From Campanula takesimana (taxonomy: Eukaryota; Streptophyta; Magnoliopsida; Asterales; Campanulaceae), in the NCBI GenBank assembly GCA_026119855.1, contig JAOWBW010001131.1:186001-250000 (forward strand): a stretch of DNA of 64,000 nt. The letters run 5' to 3'. Under the pieces are notes generated by a model. That model was not told the DNA's origin. It did not search any database and was given only the letters and a program-made list of their open reading frames with translations. Shown here piece after piece: positions 1 through 10,606 of this stretch (positions within the stretch are counted from its first letter, which is position 1; each line of letters begins with the position of its first letter). A program made the translations under genes and the position numbers.

Positions 1-694
1 CAATAAGAACAAAAGGAAATTTGAGAAAACTGGCTCTAAGGATAATAATAATAATGATAAGCTGAAACCTAAGAAACATATCCAAAAAAAGCCAAAAACA
101 ACCAAAACCTGCTAGAATGATGGAACAATTGGACACTTTTCTAGGGACTGTCCCAAGAAATGAAAAGTGGTACAAGGTTTTGCTGATCAAGCTCGGGCGA
201 ACATGGTCATTGGACCATCTGATAATGATCCTGTTGATGATACGTTTTAGCCTGAAGTTGATGCTATTACCAGCGAGATTACCAATTATGTAACCTTTAA
301 TCCTAAAATATTTACTGTTTATGAACCCAACGAGTGGTTGGTAGATACTGGGGCAAATGTGCATGTTTGTGCTGATAAATTGCTATTTGTGTCTTACCAG
401 CCTGAACATGGTAGATAAGTGACGATGGGGAATTCTAGTGCTGCAAAGGTGCTTGGGACTGGAAGCGTAGACCTGAAGTTTCCTAATGAGCGCATTCTGA
501 CCTTGCAACATGTGCATCACATTCCTGACATTCGTCGTAATATCATTAGTGGTTCTTGTTTAGTTAGAGAAGGATTTGAGTTTTCATTCAAGTATAATAA
601 GGTTATTATTTTGGATTCTGGTAGTTTTATAGGAAAAGGTTATGCTTCAGTTTCTTTATTTAAAGTTAGAGTTGAGAGTAAATTTGGTACTCAT
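1..694 (+). pseudogene. Copia-1 gag end, protease and pre-integrase (decayed)
   Basis: The first part of the Copia-1 polyprotein. A gag CCHC knuckle lies at 110-154; one of its codons is now TAG (113-115) where tryptophan is usual. The protease active site DTG is at 344-352, in the context LVDTGANVHVC. A pre-integrase segment follows from 419 (MGNSSAAKVLGTGSV onward, ending near the SLFKV motif). Further in-frame stops occur at about 247 and 416. The reading frame otherwise matches that of the pol part beyond the organelle insertion, so decay has been mostly by point change. It cannot encode a working polyprotein. Confidence 0.85.
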
Positions 695-927
695 TTTATG
701 CTTTTGCTGGTAACCAAAGCCTATCGTTCCCGCAACCACTTTGGTACTTTGTTTATAGCTTTTTTTAGGGTAGAATGCGGAAGGAATCCTATCTCCAAAA
801 GCAACTCAAATTGTAACTGGATCTGGGGAAATAGCACTCGCTGGAAGGGACGACTTCTGCAATAACAGGTGTGGATACTCTCTTTATTACCCTGGGGAAA
901 GTGTTTAGCTGTACACCTCATTTTCCT

Positions 928-989
928 GGGATTGTAGTTCAATCGGTCAGAGCACCGCCCTGTCAAGGCGGAAGCTGCGGGTTCGAGCC
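928..989 (+). pseudogene. trnD-GUC: tRNA-Asp(GUC) remnant, plastid type, 3' end missing
   Basis: The 62 bases from GGGATTGTAG follow the plastid tRNA-Asp gene through the acceptor 5' strand, D arm, anticodon arm (GTC at 962-964, between CCGCCCT and AAGGCGG) and the start of the T arm (GCGGGTTCGAGCC). The expected 3' half of the T stem and the acceptor 3' strand are replaced by a pyrimidine-rich run, so no cloverleaf can close. It is a dead copy carried by the mitochondrial insertion, not a nuclear tRNA gene. Confidence 0.85.
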
Positions 990-1270
990 GTTTTCTCTCC
1001 TCTCTTTACTTTTTTTTCTTTCATCTAGTAAGGAGTATAGTTTGAAACTGATTTGGGTAATTATATGTGAGGCTTCTTCTTCTATTCCCAGTTCGGTCTT
1101 TGAGTAAGAATGAAACTTGTTGAAGTTATGTGGGAACAGACTCCTTTAATAATGCTCCGCTTCCAAGCCCCCTCTTTCACACCCAGCGAGCTGGTCATTC
1201 TCCTATTTTTCAATGTTCATATGCCACATCCTCATATGCATCCAATGCACGTACGCGTACGTATGCATGT

Positions 1271-1456
1271 ACGCTCAGAAGTCTCTCTGTCCTTTTCACT
1301 TCTTATTACTCTTTTCGTTCACTTTTTCTAACATTTCTAGGACCAACTAATTCATTCGGGCGAGACATCTTATGATGTCATGATGCGCCCATTCCTATGG
1401 CCATTCCTTTAGTACTTCTGGCTCTCGGGAGTCTCTTTGTAGGATACTTGACCAAA
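1271..1456 (+). pseudogene. nad5: Mitochondrial nad5 exon fragment
   Basis: In one frame these 186 bases read as part of NADH dehydrogenase subunit 5 of respiratory complex I, a membrane proton-pumping subunit. Recognisable stretches are SYYSFRSLFLTF, GPTNSFGRDIL and MAIPLVLLALGSLFVGYL. There is no frameshift and one in-frame stop, TGA at 1373-1375, in the place of a conserved arginine (CGA to TGA, a CpG transition). GTGTGACC follows directly and looks like the start of the group II intron that splits this gene in plants. The copy is nuclear, partial and not expected to be expressed. Confidence 0.82.
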
Positions 1457-1765
1457 GTGTGACCTGTTAGCCAATAAGTAAGTACTGTGATGAAGCGACT
1501 CTTGCTCCCCCGACACGATCGTATGTCTTGTCACTAGTAGGTGCAGCAAGCCGTGAGGGAAACATGGCGATCAAAGTCTTCCAGGAATGGGGTAGTCTTT
1601 GAGAATGTGGAAGAGGTCGTCTCCTTTTAGCAAGTTAAAAAAGGTGTAATTCCATGTTGGTTTGCTTCCTCCACCAGCTGAAGCGGATTGGTCAAAAAGA
1701 CATTTTGTAGCTTGAAAAACGGGAGCTAACAACCGCCCCCCGGCCCAAACATGAGCCGAAACCCT

Positions 1766-4430
1766 TGCCTTCTTTCTACGCTCATCAATGATAGTTTTAT
1801 TTATTATCCTGTTTCTTATTCTATTGAATTTTCAAATATTTGGCATGGTCTTTTAGGACATATTAATTTGAAATCTGTTAAAAAGATAATGAATTTGGAT
1901 ATTGTTCCTAAGCATGCTATTGATAAAAATTCTAAATGTCATGTTTGTATTGAAGCTAAATCTGTTAAAAGGCCTTTTCATTCAGTTAATCGAGATTCTG
2001 AAATACTTGATTTAGTGCACACCGACATTTGTGAATAATGGCTTGTTGACCAAAGATAAAAAAAAATACTTTATCACTTTTATTGATGACTGTAGTAGAT
2101 ATTGTTATGTTTACTTGTTTTATTGAATGGAAAAGACGAAGCACTTGAAAAATTTATTATATTTAAAAATGAAGCTGAAAAACAAACTGGCAAGAAACTT
2201 AAACGGTTAAGATCAGATAGAGGTGGTGAATATGAGTATAATCCGTTTATGCATTATTGACAAGAAAATGGCATAGTGCATGAAGAGACTCCCCCTTACA
2301 CACCTCAATCTAATGGTGTTGCTGAACGTAAGAATAGAACCTTTAAAGATATGATTAACAGCCTACTTATAAGTTCTGGACTACCTAAGTATATGTGGGG
2401 AGAAGCTTTGAATACGACTTGCCATATTCTGAATAGAGTTCCTCCTAAACATAGAGATGAAAGTCCATTTCAACTTTAGAGAGGTAGAAAGACCAACTTG
2501 AAATACTTGAAAGTGTGGGGGTGCCTTGCAAAGGTACTTGTCCCTGAACACAAGAGAAAGAAGCTTGGTCCTAAAACTGTTGATGCTATCTTTATAGGAT
2601 ATTCTGAAACGAGTTATGCATTGAGATTTCTGATTATCAAATCTGAAATTTTTGGCATAGATGTTAACTCAATTGTTGAGTTACGTGATGCAACATTCTT
2701 TGAAGATGTGTTTCCCATGAAAACCGGACTCCCTAAAGAGTCAAATACCACGTCTAATTTAATTCCATCTCAAGTGGAAGAGATGACAAACGTGGGGGCA
2801 GATCCAATTGGTTCTTTATCTGATGATGAGGATGAACCAAGAAGGAGTAAACGGGCTAGGGTTACCAAGGATTATGGAAGTGATTACATCACTTATAATA
2901 TCGAGGGTGATCCTAATACCTTCAAAGAAACTATGTCATACCCTGATGCTACGCAATGGAAGGATGCCATCAAAAGTGAAATTGATTCTAGTGTCTCAAA
3001 TGGGACATGGGAATTAGTTGAACTTCATTCTGGTTGCAAAGCAATTGGATGCAATTAGGTTTTTAAGAGGAAACTCAAACTTGGTGGAACCGTTGATAAG
3101 TTTAAGGCTAGATTAGTTGCTAAAGGGTTTAAGTAGATGGAGGGAATAGACTATTTCGATACCTATTCACCAGTTGTTAGGATAACTACAATCCGTATTC
3201 TCATAGCATTGACTTTTGTGTATGATCTACATATCCATCAAATGGATGTGAAGACCACCTTTCTTCATGGCGATCTTGAGGAAGAGATTTATATGGATCA
3301 GCTTGAAATATTTGTAGCATCTGGTAATGAAAGAAAGGTCTGCAAACATGTTAAATCCTTTTACGGATTGAAATAAGCCCCAAAGCAGTGGCATGAGAAG
3401 TTTGATAGAATTGTCTCATCGTTTGGCTTTATTACTAATGAATTTGACAAGTGTGTCAATTCTATGAGTAAAGGAGATAATTGTATTGTCTTGTGCCTAT
3501 ATGTTGATGACATTCTGTTATTTTAAAATAATATGAGAATAATCGATGAAACTAAGTCATTCTTGAAAAGTAAGTTTGAAATGAAGGATATGGGAGCAGC
3601 TGACGTGATCCTTGGACTTAAGTTGACTCGTTCAACTAAACGCATAACCATCTCACAATCTCATTATACACAGAGTGTAATTGAGAAGTTTGGTTATAAG
3701 GATGGTAAAATCATCAATACTCCATTTAGTCCGTCTATGGCACTTGCTAAGAATGAGAATGGAATACGTGTGGCTCATTTGAAATATTCTCATGTTATTG
3801 GGAGCTTAATATATCTTTCTAACTATACTAGACCGGATATATCCTACGCAGCTACGAGGTTGGCTAGATACACTAAGTGTCCGAATAGAGCTCATTGGGA
3901 AGCTCTAGGTAGTGTACTTCGGTACTTGAAGTGAACCATTTCCCTTGGGCTGCATTATGGGAGATTTCCTGCTGTACTCAAGGGGTATAGTGATGCTAGC
4001 TGGATTGCCCCTAACTCTGGGAGTTATGGCTGTACTGGGTATGTTTTTACCTTAGGCGGAACTGCAGTTGTCTAGAAGTCTACAAAACAAACCCTGTTGT
4101 CTCGGTCTACCTTCGAAGCCGAGCTAGTTTCTCTTGACACTACTGGATTGGAGGCTGAATGGCTTCAAGGACTTATGTCCGAGTTGCCTATAATCAACAA
4201 GCCTATTCCTATGATCTCTGTACATTGTGACAATACTGCCACAATTGAGAAACTTAAAAGTGTCAAGTTCAACTGCTAAACAGGGAGACACATCCAAATA
4301 AGATTTAAATCTTTAAGGGATCTTCTGTCTCGAAAGGTGATAGCTATAGATTGTGTTGGTACCAAGGATAACACAGCTGGTCCTTTAACTAAAGGACTCG
4401 ATGTAGTCGTAGTTCAAAAATCCAGGTTGG
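1766..4430 (+). pseudogene. Copia-1 pol: integrase, reverse transcriptase, RNase H (decayed)
   Basis: The bulk of pol, almost all in one frame. The integrase zinc finger (WHGLLGHINLKS ... CHVCIEAK) is at about 1840-1965, the first catalytic Asp in HTDIC near 2020, GGEYEYNP near 2225 and the catalytic Glu in GVAERKNRT near 2320. The reverse transcriptase has the MDVKTTFLHGDLEEEIYM block near 3245 and YVDD at 3500-3511. RNase H runs to about 4270. At least eight in-frame stops interrupt it (for example 2477, 3056, 3134, 3374, 3932 and 4073). Several sit where the family has Trp or Gln, that is TGG to TAG, CAG to TAG or CAA to TAA. Two compensating frameshifts lie between 2038 and 2275. Non-functional. 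Confidence 0.88.
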
Positions 4431-4817
4431 GGATGGGACTGAAACCCGTCTGATTCACATGCGGTAGGAACCCAACCTATCTAAGTGTAGATCCCACAAA
4501 GAAGGTTCAATGTGGTAGTAACAAGCCGTAGGGTGGATTGGAACACCTAAAACAGATTGACATGTTATATGTCTGAGTCTGTCCCGTGAATAGCCTAAAA
4601 GGTGTTCATTACTGCAAGTATAGTAAAAGCTTTAGGCTTTGAATAGGATCAAGTCTTTTAGACAAGATGGTAGCAGTACATATTTGGAGATGCCCAACTA
4701 AATAAGTGTTATTGTTAGCCGCAATTAGAGGAAATGGGTTATTCCTCGAAAGCACTTATGATAGAGGATCAGGACGTATGACTTATACGCGTCAAACATA
4801 ATGATAGAGGCTGCTGT
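4431..4817 (+). other. Copia-1 3' untranslated region, left part
   Basis: No protein remnant is seen after RNase H. This stretch and 12820-13016 together form the non-coding tail between pol and the 3' LTR, split by the Ty3 insertion. The target duplication GCTGT is at 4813-4817 and again at 12815-12819. Confidence 0.7.
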
Positions 4818-7025
4818 TGTAACGACCCCAAAAACCCGTCCCTATTTATTTTATATTTTTGGGGATTTTAATTTGACATTATGTGTGCATTTTATGTGTT
4901 GCATCATAATTTATGACTTGCACATATTGTATGATTAAAGGTGCTATTTATTAGTTAGTAGTAATAATGGTTAAAGGAGTTAAATGATTAAGTTGAAACT
5001 TTAGGGTCCTTTATAGAAATATAACTTCAAGGGCTTAAGTGTTAAAAATGGAAGTTGGGTGACTAAAGTATAAAAATGAGGCAAAAAATCTTATAAACTT
5101 ATCTTCTCCTCCCTCTTTCTCTGTGTTTGTAATGTTCTGCAACATTTCTCTCGTTTCTTCCTAGGGTTAGAGAAAAGGTAAGTTCATTCCATTTTGATTT
5201 TATATCTTCTTAATTACTTCTCCATTTTAAAATCTAATTATATAAAAATGATCAGGGCGTTGAGTAGGTCATTTCTACCCGATCAAAACATATTTCCTCG
5301 ATACTTTTTCCGGAAATAGGTAAGTTACTAATTCCCCTTAAATGTTAAAATGGTCACATATATGTTGTATATGTTATACGTGGTGAAATTATTGTGAAAA
5401 GAATTTATTTGTGATACTTGTAATTTTGGAACAAAGTGAGTATTTGGTGGATTTGGTTTGGTTGGGTTCAAAGTAATGTTAGAGTTGTTTGGGACTGATT
5501 TTTGGTAGCCTTAGTAAGGCTATAAACGTTAAGTCTGTAAGTGTTGTACTTTTGGGACGGTGAAACGAAAGGAGTAAAAAGTGTGCAATTTTTGGCCTGG
5601 CAGGGCTTATGGGCGGTCGCCCAATATGGGGCCGGGCGGGCGCCCAAAACTACTGAAAGGTAAAATTTTAAAACAGGGCTCTTGGGCGGTCGCCCAAGAT
5701 GAGGGCGGGTGGGCGCCCACTGTTGCTGAAGAAAATAAATTGTTTCATTGACTTGGTTTAGGACCCAATCTTGGGCTAGGTTTTGTGTCCTAGTCTAGGG
5801 TGCCTAGATAAGTGTTTTGGGAAGCTAAAATGGTAGATGATGATTTGGTTTCATATGTGTACAAGGTTGTGTTTATGACTAAAATGTCAATGTTATTGGG
5901 AACTCTTATGAGTGATTCTTTTGTGTGCTTCTTGTGATGTGTTTGGCTTGGTTCCCTACTTTGGAATCATTGCCCCGGTTGTTGTTTAAGCAAGTATTTA
6001 TTACAGTGCTTTGTTTGAAAGTCCAGCTGGTTTTGTGCTATCGAGTGGAGGTGGAAAGGATTATAGTGGCACACAGCCAAGTTCACTATAAGGCTTTTCC
6101 ACTGGACCTTTTTTCTAATCGAGTGGAGGTGGAAAGAATTATAGTGGCACACAGCCAAGTTCACTATAAGGCTTTTCCACTGGACCTTTTTCCCCAGTCC
6201 AGATTGGCCTTGGATGGGATGAGTTAGCTCCCTCAAATGAGCATTCGGGTTATGACTTTGTGTCAATTTTCCCCGTTGTTACTTTTATTCTTATGGTTAT
6301 AGTTTGGTTTTCAGGATCCCGGCTTCAGCTAATTATACTGCTCAAATGGTTTTCTCAGATGGTTTTCTTAAATGGTATTCCCAGACGGTTATGTTCTTTC
6401 GGTAAACCTTGGCTAAGTATCAATGGTTATGTTCTTTTGGTAAACCTTGGCTAAGTATCCTTGTGATTGTTACATCGTTGTATGTGTGGTACAATGAGTT
6501 GGATTTGCCTCTCATTCTATGTGCTATGTGATGCTTATTATATTGTTCGTTATACTTATTATTATAGCATGAAACGTGGTTGCATTTTAGTAGCTTACTG
6601 AGATTCATTCTCACCCTTTATTTGTTTACTGTTTTAGATAAAGGCGAGTCCAGGGGATAGGACACTTTGACACGTGAGGACGTTAAAGTGGTAAGAGTTG
6701 GGATGTGTTTTGTAAAGGCTACATTACATAGATGTAATACCTTTTGGGTAGAGTTTCCGTGACTTCATCATTTTGTAACACCATTATTTTGGATAATGTT
6801 GGTGTATGTACATTTGTATAAAAGTTTGTAAGCCTTCGGGCTAAGTACTTTCGTTTGTGAAAGAGTTTTTTTTAAAGTTAAATGAAGTCTTTGAACTTCG
6901 AGTGTGGATTTTGTTAAACTTTATGAAAGTATATTTCAAAAAATTTTCTAAAAAGTGTTTTATAACGTCTTCCACTCGTGTCCCGAGCATGGGGCCAAGT
7001 AGGACCACGGGTCTGGGGCGCGACA
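4818..7025 (+). repeat. 5' LTR of the Ty3 element
   Basis: 2208 bp, nearly identical by eye to 10607-12814, with scattered single-base differences and small indels that cancel out. It carries a GC-rich block (5608-5720) with two copies of GGGCGGTCGCCC about 80 bp apart. It also has a 60-70 bp tandem duplication near 6040-6190 (the AGTGGAGGTGGAAAG unit), and another short one near 6385-6455. The small open frames here are the same in both LTRs and look accidental. Confidence 0.95.
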
Positions 7026-7027
7026 GT

Positions 7028-7040
7028 TGGTATCAGAGCT
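7028..7040 (+). promoter_or_regulatory. Primer-binding site (initiator tRNA-Met)
   Basis: TGGTATCAGAGCT lies two bases after the LTR end. It matches the complement of the 3' end of plant initiator tRNA-Met, the usual primer for minus-strand DNA synthesis in these elements. Confidence 0.9.
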
Positions 7041-7132
7041 AGGTTGTAGATGGTCTAGAATGACTATGTGACCTAGGAGGGTAGTTGTGTAGAGAATGAG
7101 TAACGTTGAGTTTTATGCAGGTACTTATTTAA

Positions 7133-7786
7133 ATGGTTGGGACAGAAAGAGATCAGTCTGGGCCTTCAGGGCAGGGTAATGTTAGAGAAGAGGTTCGAAT
7201 GATATTCCAAGGTATGTTTGAAACTGCAATGAAAGCAATTAACGACATAGTTGAGCGTAAAAGCAAGGTTGAAGCTTCAGATGTGACAAGACAAGGAGGA
7301 CAGCCAAAACCACAACATCAGTATGGTGATGATAGAGGATCTCAGGGTACATCTTCGCAGCTTAGAGGATCTTCTTAAGGACCACAGAAAATCAGAAGTC
7401 AAGTTAAACGAGTATGTAGTTATTGTTGGAGGGAAGGACACTTAGAGGAGAAATGTTGGAAGAAGCAAGGTAAATGTATAAAATGTGGTCAGTTGGGTCA
7501 TTTTCAGAAGGATTGTCCAAGAATGAAGAATAAGGCATTGGGAAGTGTTATCAGGTCTTCTCAGGGCTAGAAGAGGGATTCTTCAGGGAAGCTTAAGGTG
7601 CAGGATCGTGATATTGCCATCAATCAACAACATATCTCCGATTCTGCTAATGTGATTGGAGGTATGATTTCTGTGTCTAGTTTGAGAACACGAGCACTTA
7701 TAGACCCTGGTTCTTCGCATTCTTATGTGTCTGTGCATTTTGCTTCTCGGTTGCATTTGTCTTCTGAGTCTCTACCTTATGTGTAA
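7133..7786 (+). pseudogene. Ty3 gag-protease remnant
   Basis: One frame runs from MVGTERDQSGPSG through two CCHC zinc knuckles (CSYCWREGHLEEKC and CIKCGQLGHFQKDC, about 7415-7520) into a protease with ALIDPGSSHSYVS near 7705. DPG in place of DSG or DTG is, to my recollection, common in this plant clade and need not be damage. In-frame stops at about 7376 and 7568, and one after LPYV at 7784, break it. The first part of gag is short, so the 5' coding region has probably suffered deletion. Confidence 0.8.
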
Positions 7787-10560
7787 GAGGTGTCTATACT
7801 AAGGGGGGTATTTGGTGATTGATAGAGTGTTGCGCACTTGTGATGTGCAAATTTATGAGCATGTTTTACTTGCTGGTTTAGTTATTTTGCTATAGCAAGA
7901 TTTTGATATTATTGTGGTAGGCTTTTATATGTTAGTGTGCTTCAATTAAGTATGGTAGATATATGTGTTGGGCACTCATGTTATTTATGCATTAAAGTCT
8001 GAAAATTGTTATCAGAAGGTTGTGCCGGGTATTTAGTTTACGTGGTTGGTAGTAGAACGTCTACATCTAAATTGGAGGATTAATCCTTTCTTTGTGAGAT
8101 CTCAGATATATTCTTTATTGAGTAGTACATGTCATTTGAGGAGAAAATTGGGTTATATTGAGTTGTTACAGTACAATGCTACAGTGCTAATATCTAGTTT
8201 AATATACCTATAACATCGGTTGAGTTAAAGGAGCAAAGGATTCAGCTTGAGATATTTCTTGATAAAGGATTCATCACGTTTAGTATATCTACGTGGGATG
8301 TATCGGTATTGTTTAGTATAAAAAGATATAGTACTTTACGAGTGCAGATTAAATACAAAAAGCTCAACCAGGTGACTATAGCGAATCATTACTTGTTATC
8401 TTATATGGGTGATATATTTTATCAACTTCAGAGATCAGTGGTTTATTCAGTGTTTGACTTGAAGTGATTATTATCGGTTAAAAATTTGAGATGGGTATAT
8501 TTCAAAGACGGCTTTTCATACCAAGTATGGGCATCATAAATTTGTGGTTATATTGTTTGAATTAACAATTGCTCCAGTGGTATTGTTGGATATTCTAAAT
8601 TATATCTGTAGTCATAATTGGATTGCTTGAGAGAAGCAACGGGTTGTGAAATCAAAATATTATGTCTTCTTATTAGCGGATATATTATTTTGAGGAAGTT
8701 TCAATACAGGCATAGATATTGGTCGTTTAATTACGAAAGCAACAGTATGTACGTGGCTTGTTGGGATTGGCATGATATTGTTAGAGATTTATTGGTGAAT
8801 TTCTAAGGTAGCTACACTGTTAACTAATTAACACAGAAAGATATACTTCCTCGATGGATTGATAAGTGTTTAATGAGTTTTGATTATTGAAACAAGGGTT
8901 AATAACAACTTCAGCATTTATATTACTTAGTGGATTTGATTAGTATTACAATTGTCAAGAGAGTATGACCGTGTTACTATTTTCTAATGGATATGTCGAG
9001 TTTTACCATTATAGTGGATCTAATCAACTCATTGTTCATGGTGATGCCTCGAAGAGTGATTGAGATGTTTATCCATTCAGAAATGTATGGCAGTTATGTA
9101 TGCTTCGAGAAGATTGATTCTTTATGAACAAAGTTATCCTCACCATAACTTGAGGTTTATTTCGATTATACATTCATTGCATTAGTAAATGACTTTTGTA
9201 GAGCCATATTTGAAGTGTCTACCGACCATGAGAGTTGAAGTAATCATTTTCTTCAGGAGAGCTACACTTGAGACAATGCAAGTAGAGTATTATGTTATAT
9301 CATTCAGGAAAGACAAATATATTAGAGGATTCCTTGACTTATAGTTCATGTTTGATAACACTAAATGGGGGAAGGTTAGAGTAATTGACATCTTAGAGTC
9401 CTTATGAGTCGAGATATGTGATGATTTTGCGATTGTGAAAGCTTTAAGTTTCTACTGTACTGAATGATTTCAACTATAGAAAATTACTAGTGGAATGAAC
9501 GATGATAAACAACACGATTTTGTTCGTTGCTAGTGATGGAACTTTAACTTTTGTAGCAGAGTATGTAGTCGACACTTAGTGGAACCAACATGCATAACGG
9601 AATTCAACTACAGGTACTTGAAGAGATACACAAGACCAATTTAATTATGAATCCGAGTAAATGTAGAGTATTGAGATAAATTTGAATAGTTACATTTGAT
9701 TTGTTTGACACGAGAAATTCTAAGCATTCAACTAAGTCATTGAGCTGCGAATAATCTGGAAGTAAAAATATCAGTGATCAGTTGGTTTGTGACAAGCCTT
9801 TGAGATTTCTGAGTGGATATGAATCTATTGCGAAAGGTTTCATTGAAGGAGTTACACTGAATAGTTGAGAACAATGATGTTGATTGATAGCGGATTGGTT
9901 ACCAAGTTTCCTCACCTTATCTATATTGAGGGTATAAATGTTAATTCCAGTTGTTACTTATTTGTTCAGAAGATAGTTCGATTTCATAGGATGCCTACGA
10001 GCATGGTATTAGATATGGGTTCCTTATTTACATCTTGATTTTAGTAATCAATTCAAAAGGCTTTGAATTCAGAATTGGGATTTAGTACGGGTTTTCATCC
10101 TCAGAGAGATGGCCAGTCAGAAAGGACCATTCAGATTCTTGAGGACATGTTGAGAGCTTGTTCAGTTGATTCTTAGAATTCGTGGGATATACCTTTACTT
10201 CTCGTGGAGGCTTAATATATCAGTTCTTTTGAGATTTTGGGAAGAGTTGGAGATTAGGCTTATCATCTTGTGTTACCTCATTCTCTTAACAAGGTTTATA
10301 ATGTGTTCCATGTGTCGATGCTACGCAAATCTGTTTATGATTCTTCTCATGTATGTCTAAAGTTTTATAGGATATTGAATCGATTAGGTCTTAGGAGAAG
10401 CATTCAGTTCAAGTGATTGATTCTAGAATTCGAGAATTGAGAAATGAGAGTATTCATTTTGCTTGAGTTGTATAGAGAAATCATAATGTGAAAGAATCTA
10501 CTTGGAAGTTTCGAAATTGGAATGGAAAGGAAATATCCTTGGTTGTTTGAGGATCGAGGT
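7787..10560 (+). pseudogene. Ty3 pol remnant, badly decayed
   Basis: Only scattered pieces are legible. The clearest is the integrase core at about 9975-10200: a HRMPTSMVLD piece followed by FHPQRDGQSERTIQILEDML, the usual ...GTKL..STAFHPQTDGQSERTIQ block with its catalytic Glu. The 3' end (about 10360-10560) resembles the chromodomain tail that precedes the C-terminal LFEDRGK. Reverse transcriptase motifs are not readable, and many stops and frameshifts are present. Coding capacity is lost. Confidence 0.7.
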
Positions 10561-10592
10561 AAGTAACCCTAAAATTCGGGACGAATTTTTTT

Positions 10593-10606
10593 TAAGGGGG
10601 AGTGAT
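10593..10606 (+). promoter_or_regulatory. Polypurine tract of the Ty3 element
   Basis: TAAGGGGGAGTGAT lies directly before the 3' LTR, the normal site for priming plus-strand DNA. Confidence 0.8.

Larger units (their letters stand above)
695..1765 (+). other. Mitochondrial DNA insertion (NUMT) inside Copia-1
   Basis: The copia protein frame stops near 690 and resumes near 1766. The DNA between is unlike the element. It contains a tRNA-Asp(GUC) of plastid type (928-989), a stretch coding for the mitochondrial NADH dehydrogenase subunit 5 (1271-1456), and, right after it, GTGTGACC, a typical 5' end of a group II intron. Angiosperm mitochondria commonly carry a plastid-derived trnD, and the plastid neighbours of this gene (trnY, psbM) are absent, so a mitochondrial donor fits best. 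The exact edges are uncertain by tens of bases. No TSD is visible, as expected for end-joining repair. It could be one piece or several joined pieces. Confidence 0.8.

Noticed and set aside
928..989. A working nuclear tRNA-Asp gene
   Set aside because: The last quarter of the tRNA is absent and its setting is organelle DNA inside a retrotransposon.
5925..6266. Overlapping open frames on both strands, also at 11714-12055
   Set aside because: They repeat in both LTRs of the Ty3 element, follow an internal tandem duplication, and show no known domain.
7705..7725. DPG protease as evidence of a mutated active site
   Set aside because: I recall DPG in other plant Ty3 elements of this type, so it may be the normal form.
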